Origin: Marinirhabdus sp963799365
GTDB taxonomy: Bacteria; Bacteroidota; Bacteroidia; Flavobacteriales; Flavobacteriaceae
Direction of reading: 5' to 3'
Assembly: GCA_963799365.1 (NCBI GenBank)
Contig: CAWCWV010000001.1
Coordinates: forward strand, 434,001-498,000
DNA: 64,000 nt
A program made the translations under genes and the position numbers. The notes below the pieces were generated by a model, which saw only the letters and a program-made list of their open reading frames with translations, searched no databases and was not told where the DNA came from. How positions within the stretch are numbered: position 1 is the first letter of the stretch; each line of letters starts with the position of its first letter. Positions 45,160 through 54,195 of the stretch are shown in pieces.

Positions 45160-45699
45160 CTATATGGTTAGATCGTTTTCTTCTTTTAGGAATCTGGCAT
45201 TAATAAGCGTGTTGGCTATCATCTTAAAAAACAATCCAATAATGGCCAAAAACAATGGTATAAAAAGATTGCTACCATACTGCAACGAAACTCCAGAATC
45301 ATCAAAACTAGCTATCCAAATAGCCATATAGCTTCCCATAGCGCCAACTGCGGTTATTATGAAAAAGAGTCCGCTTTTATTTAAATTTGAGCTTACTGCT
45401 TCCTTTAATAAATTATTATCCATACAATGTCGAGAAGATTTTTTTAAGAACCAAAGGGCAGAAAGTAAAAAGCCGTAGGTGAGCATTGCCACACCTACAC
45501 CAACCCAATAAAAGGCAGGTAAGTTCATAAAATCTACAGCACTTTCAGGCGAAACATTGCCAATAGTATTGTTGAACATTCCAAAGGGCAGGATAATTAA
45601 AAATCCTAAAATTCCAGGAAACATCAAGATGAAAAGTACATCTATCAAATTTTTAAGTAACATATTTGTCTTCATATAATTATTGTTTAACGATAACAA
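45160..45699 (-). CDS. DUF2975 family membrane protein (copy 1)
   Basis: A 179-residue protein, possibly starting at the internal Met (MKTNMLLKNLIDVLF). Four membrane helices are visible (about 18-40, 55-78, 105-128, 142-162). It is the first gene of the three-gene module with the XRE regulator and a second DUF2975 gene. Shared ends (LTI) and helix spacing suggest that the two membrane proteins arose by duplication and may form a heteromer. Function unknown. Confidence 0.78.
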   Translation of the reverse strand: MLSLNNNYMKTNMLLKNLIDVLFILMFPGILGFLIILPFGMFNNTIGNVSPESAVDFMNLPAFYWVGVGVAMLTYGFLLSALWFLKKSSRHCMDNNLLKEAVSSNLNKSGLFFIITAVGAMGSYMAIWIASFDDSGVSLQYGSNLFIPLFLAIIGLFFKMIANTLINARFLKEENDLTI

Positions 45700-45918
45700 A
45701 TATATAAAAATTATTGAAAAACAATAATAAATTCTTATTTTATAAATCTTTATTCAAAAGGGACAGGTTTTGGAAATGAGATATTGAACTTAAAGCAAAT
45801 TCCTAGTCAAGTAGTATATCTAGTTTTATGTTCAGTATATAATTCATAAATTGCCTTTATAATGAGTTGCATGCTATTTAATAAACGATGAACAGTTTGA
45901 TTATAATTTGCTTTTTAC

Positions 45919-46668
45919 ATGCTACCTATGAATAAATGGAGCAAACGAAAGATTTTTAGAATTGTTTGGTTTAGCCTTGGAATCCTATTTTTTACATGGA
46001 ACTGGATCACCTTCCAAGCCCATAACCTTCCCAAAGACACTTTCTTAAATTCCAATACTGTTTCAGTAATAGAAACGAATGATCAAATCAGTTTTTTAGC
46101 GTCTTCTCCTGAGAGCGATCTGGAAGTTATTTTTTTTCAAGGTGGCTTAACCGATCCTAATGCATACGCGCCACTGTGCAGAAAAATTGCAGAGAATGGT
46201 TTTACGTGCCACTTACTAAAAATGGATTGGAGACTTCCGCAATACGATTATCAAAAAGTAACTACACTAATTGACTTGCATAAAGGGAATTATGTGATTG
46301 GCGGACATTCCCAAGGTGGTAAAATGGCTGCGCAATTGGTGTATGAAAACCTAAACACTTTCAAAGGCCTGTTTTTAGTAGGAACTTCTCATCCTAGAGA
46401 TATAGACTTGGCTGCACTAACTATACCTTGTATAAAGTTATACGCTGAAAACGATGGCCTCGCAAGTGTTGAAGAAGTAATGGAGAACAAGAATAAGTTG
46501 CCAGAAGAGACCGAGTTTATTCAAATAGAAGGAGGAAATCATTCTCAGTTTGGGTATTTGGGAACATTATTAATGGATAGCTCAGCAACGATCTCGTTGG
46601 AAGAGCAACAAAAAAGGACACTTACGCACTTGATTCATTTCCTGAAAGAAATAGCAAACGGCTTATAA
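45919..46668 (+). CDS. alpha/beta hydrolase, membrane-anchored
   Basis: A 249-residue hydrolase. An N-terminal signal anchor (about 13-30) precedes the core: VIFFQGGLTDPNAYAPL (oxyanion region), the nucleophile elbow GGHSQGGK (Ser131), an acidic residue in YAENDGLAS and the catalytic His in EGGNHSQFG. The triad looks complete. It ends 41 bases before bioF on the same strand. A BioH-like role in freeing pimeloyl-ACP is an option, but BioH is cytosolic and this protein seems membrane-anchored, so the tie to biotin is weak. ATG 45919 or 45928 can start it. Confidence 0.75.
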   Translation: MLPMNKWSKRKIFRIVWFSLGILFFTWNWITFQAHNLPKDTFLNSNTVSVIETNDQISFLASSPESDLEVIFFQGGLTDPNAYAPLCRKIAENGFTCHLLKMDWRLPQYDYQKVTTLIDLHKGNYVIGGHSQGGKMAAQLVYENLNTFKGLFLVGTSHPRDIDLAALTIPCIKLYAENDGLASVEEVMENKNKLPEETEFIQIEGGNHSQFGYLGTLLMDSSATISLEEQQKRTLTHLIHFLKEIANGL

Positions 46669-46709
46669 CTCTTCTTCAACATACAAATGCCTTTCATTAT
46701 CTTTACCCC

Positions 46710-47855
46710 ATGCTACCCAAAAAACTTCAAAAGAAATTAGAAGAACGTGCTGCGAACAATTCGCTACGTACTTTGGGCTCAACTAATACTTTAATAGATT
46801 TCTCTTCCAACGATTATTTGGGTTTCAGTAAAAACAAAGCCATTTTCGAAAGAGCTACTGAAATTTTAAAGACTGAAAAGCTAGAAATAAACGGCGCAAC
46901 AGGATCAAGGTTACTAACTGGAAATCACAAATATTACGAATTAGCTGAACAACAAATTGCACAATTTCACAATACTGAAAGCGCACTTTTATTGAATAGC
47001 GGTTACGATGCCAATCTGGGCTTTTTTAGCAGTGTCCCACAACGTGGAGATGTTATATTGTATGACGAATTATGCCATGCCTCCATCCGGGACGGATTAA
47101 AAATGAGCGACGCTAAAGCTTATAAATTCAAGCATAATGATCTTGATGATCTAAAAAGGAAATGCCAGGTTGAACGCAGTAGGAACTTTTCTCAAAATTC
47201 TGAAATTTATATTGTTACAGAGAGCATTTTTAGTATGGACGGTGACCAGCCAGACCTTAAAGCGTTGACATCACTTTCTAAAGAACTTAGTTGTCACTTA
47301 ATTATTGATGAAGCACACGCATTTGGAGTTTTTGGAGCAAAAGGGGCAGGCATGGTCCAAGCATTAGGTTTGGAAAATAAAGTATTTGCAAGACTCATAA
47401 CGTTTGGAAAAGCCTTAGGTTGTCATGGTGCAGCAATTTTAGGAAGCGCAGCATTACAGCAGTATTTGATAAATTTTGCCCGTAGTTTTATATATACCAC
47501 CGCACTGCCGCCTCACGGAGTTGCGACTATCTGTAGCGCCTATGAAAAGCTTTTGAAGATTTCTGAAAGGGAACAACTGCACAAAAACATTGCAATATTG
47601 AAAATTGAAATTTCTAATTGTAAGCTTCAGAGTTATTTTATAGAAAGCAATTCAGCAATTCATAGTTGTATTATCCCTGGCAATGAACGCGTAAAGAAAG
47701 TTTCCGAAGCCTTAAAAAAAGATGGTTTCAACGTAAAACCCATTCTTTCGCCAACTGTTCCAAAAGGCAAAGAACGCCTGCGTATTTGTGTCCACAGCTT
47801 TAATACTGAAGATGAAATAAAAGGACTGATTAATAGTATTAAAGCCTATACATAG
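46710..47855 (+). CDS. bioF: 8-amino-7-oxononanoate synthase
   Basis: A 381-residue PLP enzyme of the alpha-oxoamine synthase family. Marks: FSSNDYLGFS, GATGSRLLTGNH, the cofactor block DEAHAFGVFG, and the Schiff-base Lys in TFGKALGCHGAA. It joins pimeloyl thioester and alanine to form KAPA, the first ring-precursor step of biotin. A segment VERSRNF (about 154-160) in a surface loop is encoded by a degenerate copy of the repeat also found in radA. It opens the biotin block. Confidence 0.93.
   Translation: MLPKKLQKKLEERAANNSLRTLGSTNTLIDFSSNDYLGFSKNKAIFERATEILKTEKLEINGATGSRLLTGNHKYYELAEQQIAQFHNTESALLLNSGYDANLGFFSSVPQRGDVILYDELCHASIRDGLKMSDAKAYKFKHNDLDDLKRKCQVERSRNFSQNSEIYIVTESIFSMDGDQPDLKALTSLSKELSCHLIIDEAHAFGVFGAKGAGMVQALGLENKVFARLITFGKALGCHGAAILGSAALQQYLINFARSFIYTTALPPHGVATICSAYEKLLKISEREQLHKNIAILKIEISNCKLQSYFIESNSAIHSCIIPGNERVKKVSEALKKDGFNVKPILSPTVPKGKERLRICVHSFNTEDEIKGLINSIKAYT
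47168..47186. repeat. degenerate dispersed repeat unit in frame in bioF
   Basis: GGTTGAACGCAGTAGGAAC, read as VERSRN in BioF, resembles the coding-strand copy in radA that gives VTERSRN. It marks an in-frame capture of the repeat in a loop of the enzyme. Confidence 0.5.
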
Positions 47856-47976
47856 CTCCTCTCCCTTTTTCTCTGCCTCCGACGAGTGAGGCACGAATGA
47901 GAGGAAGGCAATAAGGTGGATTTGGCTCGAAGAGACAAAGACGGAGTGGGCACACCCTAGCTAAAATTAAAATCGA

Positions 47977-48615
47977 ATGAAAACGCAAACTTATTTTATA
48001 ACAGGAATCTCAACCGAAGTTGGTAAAACTATTGCTTCAGCCATCATCACTGAAGCCCTGCAAGCCGATTACTGGAAACCGATCCAAGCGGGTGAGTTAG
48101 ACCATAGCGATACCCATAAGGTTCAGAAATTGGTATCTAACAAAAAAACCCAGTTTCATCCTTCAGCATTTAATTTGATGACGCCTATGAGTCCCCATGG
48201 TGCTGCGAAACTTGATGGCGTAACCATTTCAGCAAAGAAAATAAAACGCCCTATCACAGAAAATAATTTGGTTATGGAAGGTGCTGGCGGATTGTTAGTC
48301 CCTATAAATAACGGAGAAACTATTGCAGATCTTATAAAAGAAGAAGATCAAGTGATAGTAGTTTCGCGTCATTACTTAGGGAGTATTAACCATACATTAT
48401 TAACCATAGAAGCGTTAAAAGCGCGAAACCTTAATGTCCTCGGAATTATCTTCAGTGGATCTGAGCACCAATCCACAGAAAGCATTATTTCAAAAATGAC
48501 GGGAGTTTCCATTTTAGGAAGAATTGACGAGGAGCCGTATTTTGATGCGAATGTCGTGAAGGAATATGCTGCCATTTTGGAACCACGCCTGAAGGGAACC
48601 AAGAATCAAGACTAA
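47977..48615 (+). CDS. bioD: dethiobiotin synthetase
   Basis: A 212-residue P-loop enzyme with GISTEVGKTIASAI (Walker A, about 8-21), YWKPIQAGELDHSDT (substrate-binding), the MEGAGGLLVPI loop and VVSRHYLGSINHTLLT. It closes the ureido ring of dethiobiotin from DAPA, CO2 and ATP. The gap of 121 bases from bioF holds a small GCCTC/GAGGC stem (47875-47892) of dispersed-repeat character. bioA follows after 107 bases. Confidence 0.94.
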   Translation: MKTQTYFITGISTEVGKTIASAIITEALQADYWKPIQAGELDHSDTHKVQKLVSNKKTQFHPSAFNLMTPMSPHGAAKLDGVTISAKKIKRPITENNLVMEGAGGLLVPINNGETIADLIKEEDQVIVVSRHYLGSINHTLLTIEALKARNLNVLGIIFSGSEHQSTESIISKMTGVSILGRIDEEPYFDANVVKEYAAILEPRLKGTKNQD

Positions 48616-48667
48616 ACCACAGCGATACTCAGTTTTTTTGTTAGTCTTTTTTCTTGCAGAGAGCAAA

Positions 48668-48685
48668 CCCCGAAAGCTTTCGGGG
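48668..48685. repeat. CCCGA/TCGGG palindrome
   Basis: CCCCGAAAGCTTTCGGGG, a perfect 18-bp palindrome between bioD and bioA. It is one of four intergenic palindromes with CCCGA...TCGGG ends in this window (also 54065, 55753, 60898). Confidence 0.75.
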
Positions 48686-48722
48686 GTCCTGTTTCGTGAG
48701 TTAAAAACTGTAACTTTGTATA

Positions 48723-49989
48723 ATGAAATTAGCAGATCGCGATAAAGCTTATATCTGGCATCCACTCACCCAGCATAAAACCGCGCAACCTCCAATTGGC
48801 ATTGTAAAAGCAAAAGGCGCCTTACTTTGGGATGAAGCTGGGAATGAATATATAGACGGTATTGCTTCGTGGTACACGGCTATGTACGGGCACAGCCATC
48901 CGCAAATTGTGGAATCGGTAACCGAGCAAATGAAGGAGCTGGATTTTGTAATGTTTAGTGGCTTTACACATGAGCCTGCGGTTCGACTTTCAGAAAAACT
49001 GATGGAAATATTACCTACCAATCAGCAAAAGATTTTTTTTAATGACAATGGTTCTACCGCGGTGGAAGCAGCTATAAAAATGGCATTGCAGTACCACCAT
49101 AACGCTGATGAGAAAAGAGATACCCTAATCGCTTTTGAAAACGGTTTCCACGGAGATACTTTTGGAGCGATGAGCGCTTCCGGCCTCTCCAGTTATAATG
49201 GTCCTTTTGAGGAATTTTTACTGAAGGTGATTCGTATTCCAACGCCACAGGCAGACAATTTAGAGGAGGTGCTTCAGAAATTACAAACTGCTTTGACTGA
49301 AAACTCCTGCGCGGCTTTTATTTTCGAGCCTTTGGTGCAAGGTGCTGCAGGTATGAAATTTCATACAGCTGAAGGTTTGGATGCCATCATCAAAAGATGT
49401 CAAGAAGCCGAAGTGTTATGCATTGCCGATGAAATCATGACGGGTTTTGGAAAAACAGGAACTAACTTTGCCTGTGATCAGTTAGTGAACAAACCTGATA
49501 TTATGTGCTTAAGTAAAGCACTCACCGCAGGAATGTTTCCGTTGAGTATAACCAGTTGCACTCAGAAAATTTACGATAGATTTTTAAGTGAAGCAGTACA
49601 CAAAGGTTTTTTTCATGCCCCATACCTTTAGTGCCCATCCGCTGGGTTGTGCGGCAGCTCTTGCAGGTTTGGAATTATTGAACAGTCCTGAAATTAAAGC
49701 CAAAGAGAAGTCATTGCCAAAGATTCATGAACAATTTACTTCCCAGATAAAAAACCATCCAAAAGTACAAAGTGTACGTTGTAAGGGAGTCATTCTGGCA
49801 ATAGACTTAAATGTGGCCATGGAGCGCTATGGAAATCTGCGGGACGAGCTCTATCAATTCTTTATAGATCGTGGAGTAGCATTACGACCACTAGGACATA
49901 CGGTCTATATACTGCCACCCTATGTGATTACAGAAAAACAGCTTCAGAAAATTTATAATACTATTGAAGAGGCGTTGGCAATAGCTTAA
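48723..49989 (+). CDS. bioA: adenosylmethionine-8-amino-7-oxononanoate aminotransferase, one frameshift
   Basis: The first frame (to 49631) shows IWHPLTQHKTAQPPI, GIASWYTAMYGHSHP, NDNGSTAVEAAIKMA, the PLP block ADEIMTGFGKTGT and the Schiff-base Lys in MCLSKALTAG. One extra C in the CCCC at 49618-49621 then stops it at HAPYL. Removal gives KGFFHAHTFSAHPLGCAAALAG and a normal C-terminus with ALRPLGHTVYILPPYVI, for 421 residues. It transaminates KAPA to DAPA using SAM. The ketosynthase of the biotin block begins two bases after its stop. Confidence 0.92.
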
Positions 49990-49991
49990 AT

Positions 49992-51159
49992 TTGCCAAAA
50001 AAAACATTAGTGTCACAACCCATTTCCATATCGGCCATTGCTTCCATTTCTGCCTTAGGCGGCACCAAAGATAAAGTCTGGCAGCACTATCGGGATGGCA
50101 TACCTTTATTTCAAGAAGTAGGAGGTACCATAGTTTCAAAGGTAAGTTCTGAAATTGAAACCGAATTGCAGAATCTTCAGCAGCAAAACGATCGCTATAA
50201 AAATCTGGATAGGTCGGTATTATTAGCAATTTTGGCAGCAAAAAAATGTGTAGCCAAAACTAACTTTCAACCAAACAACATAGGGGTAAATGTAGGTTCT
50301 TCAAGAGGTGCTACGGGTTTATTTGAAAAATACCATCAGGATTTTCAGCAACATGGCAAAGTTTCTCCATTTACATCGCCTCACTACCACACTGGGAAAT
50401 ATTTCCTCGTGGGTAGCGCAGGATTTAGGAGTGGATGGCGTTACCATAGATCATTCCGTAACATGCTCCACAGCTATGCACGCACTACTTAACGGGATAG
50501 CATGGTTGAAATCTGAGATGGCAGATGCGTTTCTTGTTGGAGGTACCGAAGCCGCACTTACACCTTTTACAATAGCACAAATGAAAGCCTTAAAACTCTA
50601 CAGTAATTCTCGTCACAGAATGGCGTGCGAAAGTATGCGTTTTCAGAAAAAGGAAAACACCATGGTGTTAGGGGAAGGCGCAGCTGTAGCATTTTTGGAA
50701 AGAGGTGTTTCTGAAAGAACACAAGCGGTTATTTTGGGTTACGGATTTGCCTCTGAACTATTGGAGCATAACAGTTCAATTTCTGAAGATGCAGACTGTT
50801 TTCAAAAATCGATGCACAGGGCGCTAGACAACGCAAATCTAGAAACTGTAGATGTCATTATTTGGCATGCGCCAGGTACCATAAAAGGGGATGTGGCTGA
50901 AAAAAATGCGATCGATATTGTCTTCGGAAAAGAACTGCCCTATTAACTTCTAACAAATGGTTGATAGGACACACCTTTGCTACTTCCGGGATGTTGAGCG
51001 TTAGAGATGGCGGTATTGATGCTTCAGAAAAACAAATTTATTGAAAATCCGTTTTTTGCCAATGCACGGCACCTTCCGCAGGAGTTGAAAACGGTGATGG
51101 TGAATGCTGTAGGTTTTGGGGGTAATGCTGTTAGTATTATTTTAGCTTCCCCTGAATAG
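49992..51159 (+). CDS. beta-ketoacyl synthase in the biotin block, three frameshifts
   Basis: An extra base at 50382, a missing base near 50942 and an extra A at 51003 interrupt the frame; correction yields about 388 residues. The active site is then complete: Cys in HSVTCSTAMHAL, His in IIWHAPGTIKGD (the HGTGT position), and Lys/His in NKWLIGHTFATSGML, with the end VNAVGFGGNAVSII. It is FabF/FabB-like, not the FabH-like BioZ. TTG 49992 or GTG 50010 can start it, two or twenty bases behind bioA. Such a gene wedged between bioA and bioB suggests a part in making the pimeloyl chain, but this is inference. Confidence 0.8.
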
Positions 51160-51341
51160 AAACAAGACCGCACGCATAGCGTGCTGCAGGAACCATGATG
51201 GTGTTTATGGTTATTGCGATTCGTGTTTTTTTTTAGTCGTGATTCGTGGTTGCCTTCAGTAGTGGCTCTTTTTAAAACTTTGTTAGTAATATTTCAGAAT
51301 TAGAACACCCCAATAATGGATTTTAATTATTTTTGAAAACT

Positions 51342-52435
51342 ATGACCGAAATAAAACACAACTGGACCAAAGAAGAAATCCTGGCCATTTATAATAAGCC
51401 TATGATGGAGTTGCTATATGAAGCAGCCACCGTACATAGGGAACACCATAACCCAAATCAGGTACAGGTTTCAACCTTACTTTCTATTAAAACCGGGGGT
51501 TGTCCGGAAGATTGTGGCTATTGTCCACAAGCTGCAAGATATCATACCGATATTGAAGGAAACGATCTTATGACCGTTTCACACGTAAAAGCACAGGCTT
51601 TACGTGCCAAAGCCAGCGGAAGTTCACGAGTGTGTATGGGGGCTGCCTGGCGAAATGTAAAAGATGGGAAAGAATTTGACCAGGTGTTGGAAATGGTACG
51701 TACCATCAACAAACTGGATATGGAAGTGTGTTGTACGTTAGGAATGATTACCGAAAACCAGGCACAGCGTCTTGCTGAAGCAGGTTTATACGCCTACAAT
51801 CACAACCTGGATACGTAGTGAAGATTACTACAAAGACGTAATTTCTACGCGTGCGTATCAGGATAGATTAGATACTATTGGAAACGTTCGCAAAACCAAT
51901 GTAACGGTTTGTAGCGGTGGAATTATAGGAATGGGTGAAGCCCTGGAAGACCGCGCAGGAATGTTGGTAGCCTTGGCAAGTTTGAGTCCGCAGCCTGAGA
52001 GTACGCCTATTAATGCTTTAGTGCCCGTTGAAGGTACGCCAATGGGCGATATTGAAAAAGTAAGTATCTGGGAAATGATACGTATGGTAGCGACTACCCG
52101 TATTGTAATGCCACAAACACAAGTGCGATTGAGTGCAGGAAGGACAGAGATGAGTCGCGAAGGACAAGCCATGTGCTTCTTTGCAGGCGCCAACTCTATT
52201 TTTGCGGGTGATAAATTATTAACTACTCCAAACCCTGATGTAAACGAGGATATGGAAATGTTTAAGATGCTTAGGCTTGGAGCCTATGAAGCCTTTTGTA
52301 AAAAAGGCCCAGCCAGAAACAGTAGAAGAGCAATATTCACAATACAAAGCGCAAGGTGAAAAGCCAAAATGGAGCCGTCCAGGACATACCATTGAGCGTA
52401 ATGAAGAGGCGAAAGCGAAAGCATCGGCAAAGTAA
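51342..52435 (+). CDS. bioB: biotin synthase, two frameshifts
   Basis: A radical-SAM enzyme with the cluster motif GGCPEDCGYCPQAARYHT near residue 50 and MGAAWRNVKDG, YNHNLDT, SGGIIGMGE, RLSAGRTEM and ANSIFAGDKLLTT. An extra T at 51816 and an extra A at 52273 break it; removing them gives NLDTSEDYYKDVIST and FKMLGLEPMKPFVKKAQPE and an end at 52435, about 363 residues. It inserts sulfur in dethiobiotin, using a 4Fe-4S and a 2Fe-2S cluster. I prefer ATG 51342 to TTG 51333, which overlaps a TAnnTTTG-like box. Confidence 0.92.
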
Positions 52436-52489
52436 AGAATCGTTAACATAATGTTTCAGTTAAGTTTTCGTAATTTCGTTTGCAAGAAT

Positions 52490-53354
52490 ATGCAGCTACA
52501 AGAAATAGATAGGGTAAAAACTATTACGAAAGAAGAATTTCGTAAACACTACTTAAAACCCCAGAAACCAGTCATTATAGAACATTTTGTAGATGATTGG
52601 CCTGCTGTGCAAAAGTGGGATCTGGATTATATGGCAAAAGTAGCAGGCGATGTTACGGTGCCTTTGTACGACGATCGCCCTGTGCGCCATGATGAAGGTT
52701 TTAACCAGGCGCACGCTACCATGAAAATGCGTGATTATGTAGCGCTACTTAAAAAAGAACCTACTCGTTACCGTATCTTTCTTTGGAATATTCTTAAAGA
52801 AGTGCCAGAACTTCAAAAAGACTACACCTTCCCTGATTTTGGAATTAAATTAATGAAAAGCTTACCGATGCTCTTTTTTGGAGGAGAGGATAGCTACACT
52901 TTTATGCATTACGATATAGATCTGGCAAATATTTTCCATTTTCATTTCCAGGGAAAAAAAGAGGTGATCTTGTTTGATCAAAACCAGAATGATTATTTGT
53001 ATAAAATCCCTCATTCATTAATTGTACGTGAGGATATAGATTTTAATAATCCAGACTATGAGAAATGGCCAGCTCTTAAAAAAGGCGAAAGGTTTCCGCG
53101 GTAATCTGGAACACGGAGAAGTGTTGTATATGCCAGAAGGCTATTGGCATTATATGCGCTATATCACACCAGGATTTTCTATGAGCCTGCGTGCCATTGC
53201 CCGCAATCCAAAGAATTTAGGAAAAGCAATCTATAACATTGCCATTATGCGTCATTATGATAATTTAATGCGTCGTTTACAAGGTCAGGATTGGATTGAT
53301 AAAAAGAATGAGCGGGCGATTACTAAAACGCACAAAAAGTTGGGAATTTATTAA
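52490..53354 (+). CDS. cupin-8/JmjC-like Fe(II) oxygenase family protein (second copy), one frameshift
   Basis: A paralogue of the pigment-cluster cupin at 13499, with matching blocks throughout (HYLKPQKPVIIEHFVDDWPA against YYKPQRPVLIKNLTKDWPA). The iron-binding HxD is His140-Tyr-Asp142 in FMHYDIDLAN, and the distal His is in MPEGYWHYMR. An extra G at 53084 shifts the frame; without it WPALKKAKGFRGNLEHGEVLYMP aligns with no gap to the paralogue and the protein has 287 residues. ATG 52490 is chosen over 52451. It lies 54 bases past bioB and may be co-transcribed; substrate unknown. Confidence 0.78.
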
Positions 53355-53369
53355 TATTCGACTCACGAC

Positions 53370-53875
53370 TCAAGACTCACGACTAACTTCATTAACCTTT
53401 CCCCAAACCAAAGTAGATTCCCACCCTCGATACAATAGATAATCTGCCAGTTTTTTCTTTTTTTTCTGAAGATTGGTTTCATTTTCCAGTTGTCGAAGTC
53501 GTTTTTCGGCCAGTTCGTAGAAGGTTTTTTGGTAGTCTGTTTCTGAAATTTCCTTTAATGCCAGTGTGATATTATATTTTGAAATCTCCCGAAATTTTAA
53601 TTCGCGCACAATGCGTTGTTTTCCCCATTTTTTGGTTCTAAATTTTCCTCTGGCAAAGGCTTGTGCAAATCGAGTTTCGTTCAGAAAATTGTGTTGTAGT
53701 AAATGGTTATGATGAGGTCTATGGCCTCAGGGATCATACGTAATTCTCGCAGCTTTTTTTGCACGTCTTTATGGCAACGCTCTTGGTAGGCGCAGTAGCG
53801 TTCTAGCCTTCGTTTGGCTTCTTCAACTGTATATGTTTTGTGGGTTTTGCTATGCAGGTTATTTAATAAGTACAT
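53370..53875 (-). CDS. recX: regulatory protein RecX, one frameshift
   Basis: The N-terminal frame has YTVEEAKRRLERYCAYQERC and KLRELRMIPEAIDLII, the standard RecX opening. A lost base at 53705/53706 breaks it; adding one base gives LIITHLLQHNFLNETRFAQAFARGKFRTKKWGKQRI and continues to a stop at 53370, for 168 residues. RecX binds the RecA filament and blocks its action. The last residues (VSRES) are encoded by the spacer of degenerate GACTCACGACTC repeats at 53359-53390. It converges with the cupin gene. Confidence 0.88.
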
Positions 53876-53922
53876 TTAAGCATTTCAGACGAATTAGGAG
53901 CAAGATGCATTATACTAAGGTA

Positions 53923-54022
53923 GTCATTTCGACGAAAGGAGAAATCCATTAGTAGCTTAATAGTCGCTAGTTAGACGAAAAAGTAGTGTGTGATTTCTCA
54001 GTCGTGCCTTCCTCGAAATGAC
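53923..54022. repeat. 100-bp imperfect inverted repeat (REP/MITE-like)
   Basis: The outer arms are GTCATTTCGA (53923) and TCGAAATGAC (54013), exact reverse complements; inner arms GAGAAATC (53939) and GATTTCTC (53992) pair too. Elements with these ends are scattered in intergenic places of many flavobacterial genomes. It occupies much of the 320-base gap between recX and rng; no ORF or target-site duplication can be supported. Confidence 0.78.
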
Positions 54023-54064
54023 TGCTTAGTTTTATTTTTTTGCGTTAGGGATAGCAGCGGCATC

Positions 54065-54082
54065 CCCCGATTCTAATCGGGG
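54065..54082. repeat. CCCGA/TCGGG palindrome
   Basis: CCCCGATT-CT-AATCGGGG, an 8-bp perfect stem, between recX and rng. It belongs to the same set as 48668, 55753 and 60898. The remaining gap bases (54083-54144) show nothing clear. Confidence 0.75.
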
Positions 54083-54144
54083 ATATAGCGGATAGCCCGA
54101 CCCTACTGAGCTTTTTCTGCGAAAGTGGGTAACGCCCAAACATA

Positions 54145-54191
54145 AAAAACCCCTAACAATCCAGATAGCTATCGGGACGAAAGGGGTTTTT
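54145..54191 (-). terminator. bidirectional intrinsic terminator after rng
   Basis: AAAAACCCCT and AGGGGTTTTT form a 10-bp perfect stem; the enclosed 27 bases include GATAGCTATCGGGA, half of the CCCGA/TCGGG palindrome family. A-runs and T-runs on both flanks let it work for both strands. It starts five bases past the rng stop. Confidence 0.85.
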
Positions 54192-54195
54192 AAAA

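Noticed and set aside
45919..46668. Calling the alpha/beta hydrolase BioH
   Set aside because: It has a membrane anchor, lies outside the tight part of the biotin block, and no family-specific motif for pimeloyl-ACP esterase could be seen; left as a generic hydrolase.
52301..52312. A third frameshift in bioB at the run of A before GGCCC
   Set aside because: Careful reading in the corrected frame gives VKKAQPE with no further change, so only two indels are needed.
48723..53354. Biotin and neighbouring genes as pseudogenes
   Set aside because: All breaks are single-base indels; on correction every motif and full length returns, and similar breaks hit glmS and recX nearby. Decay would bring substitutions and longer deletions as well.
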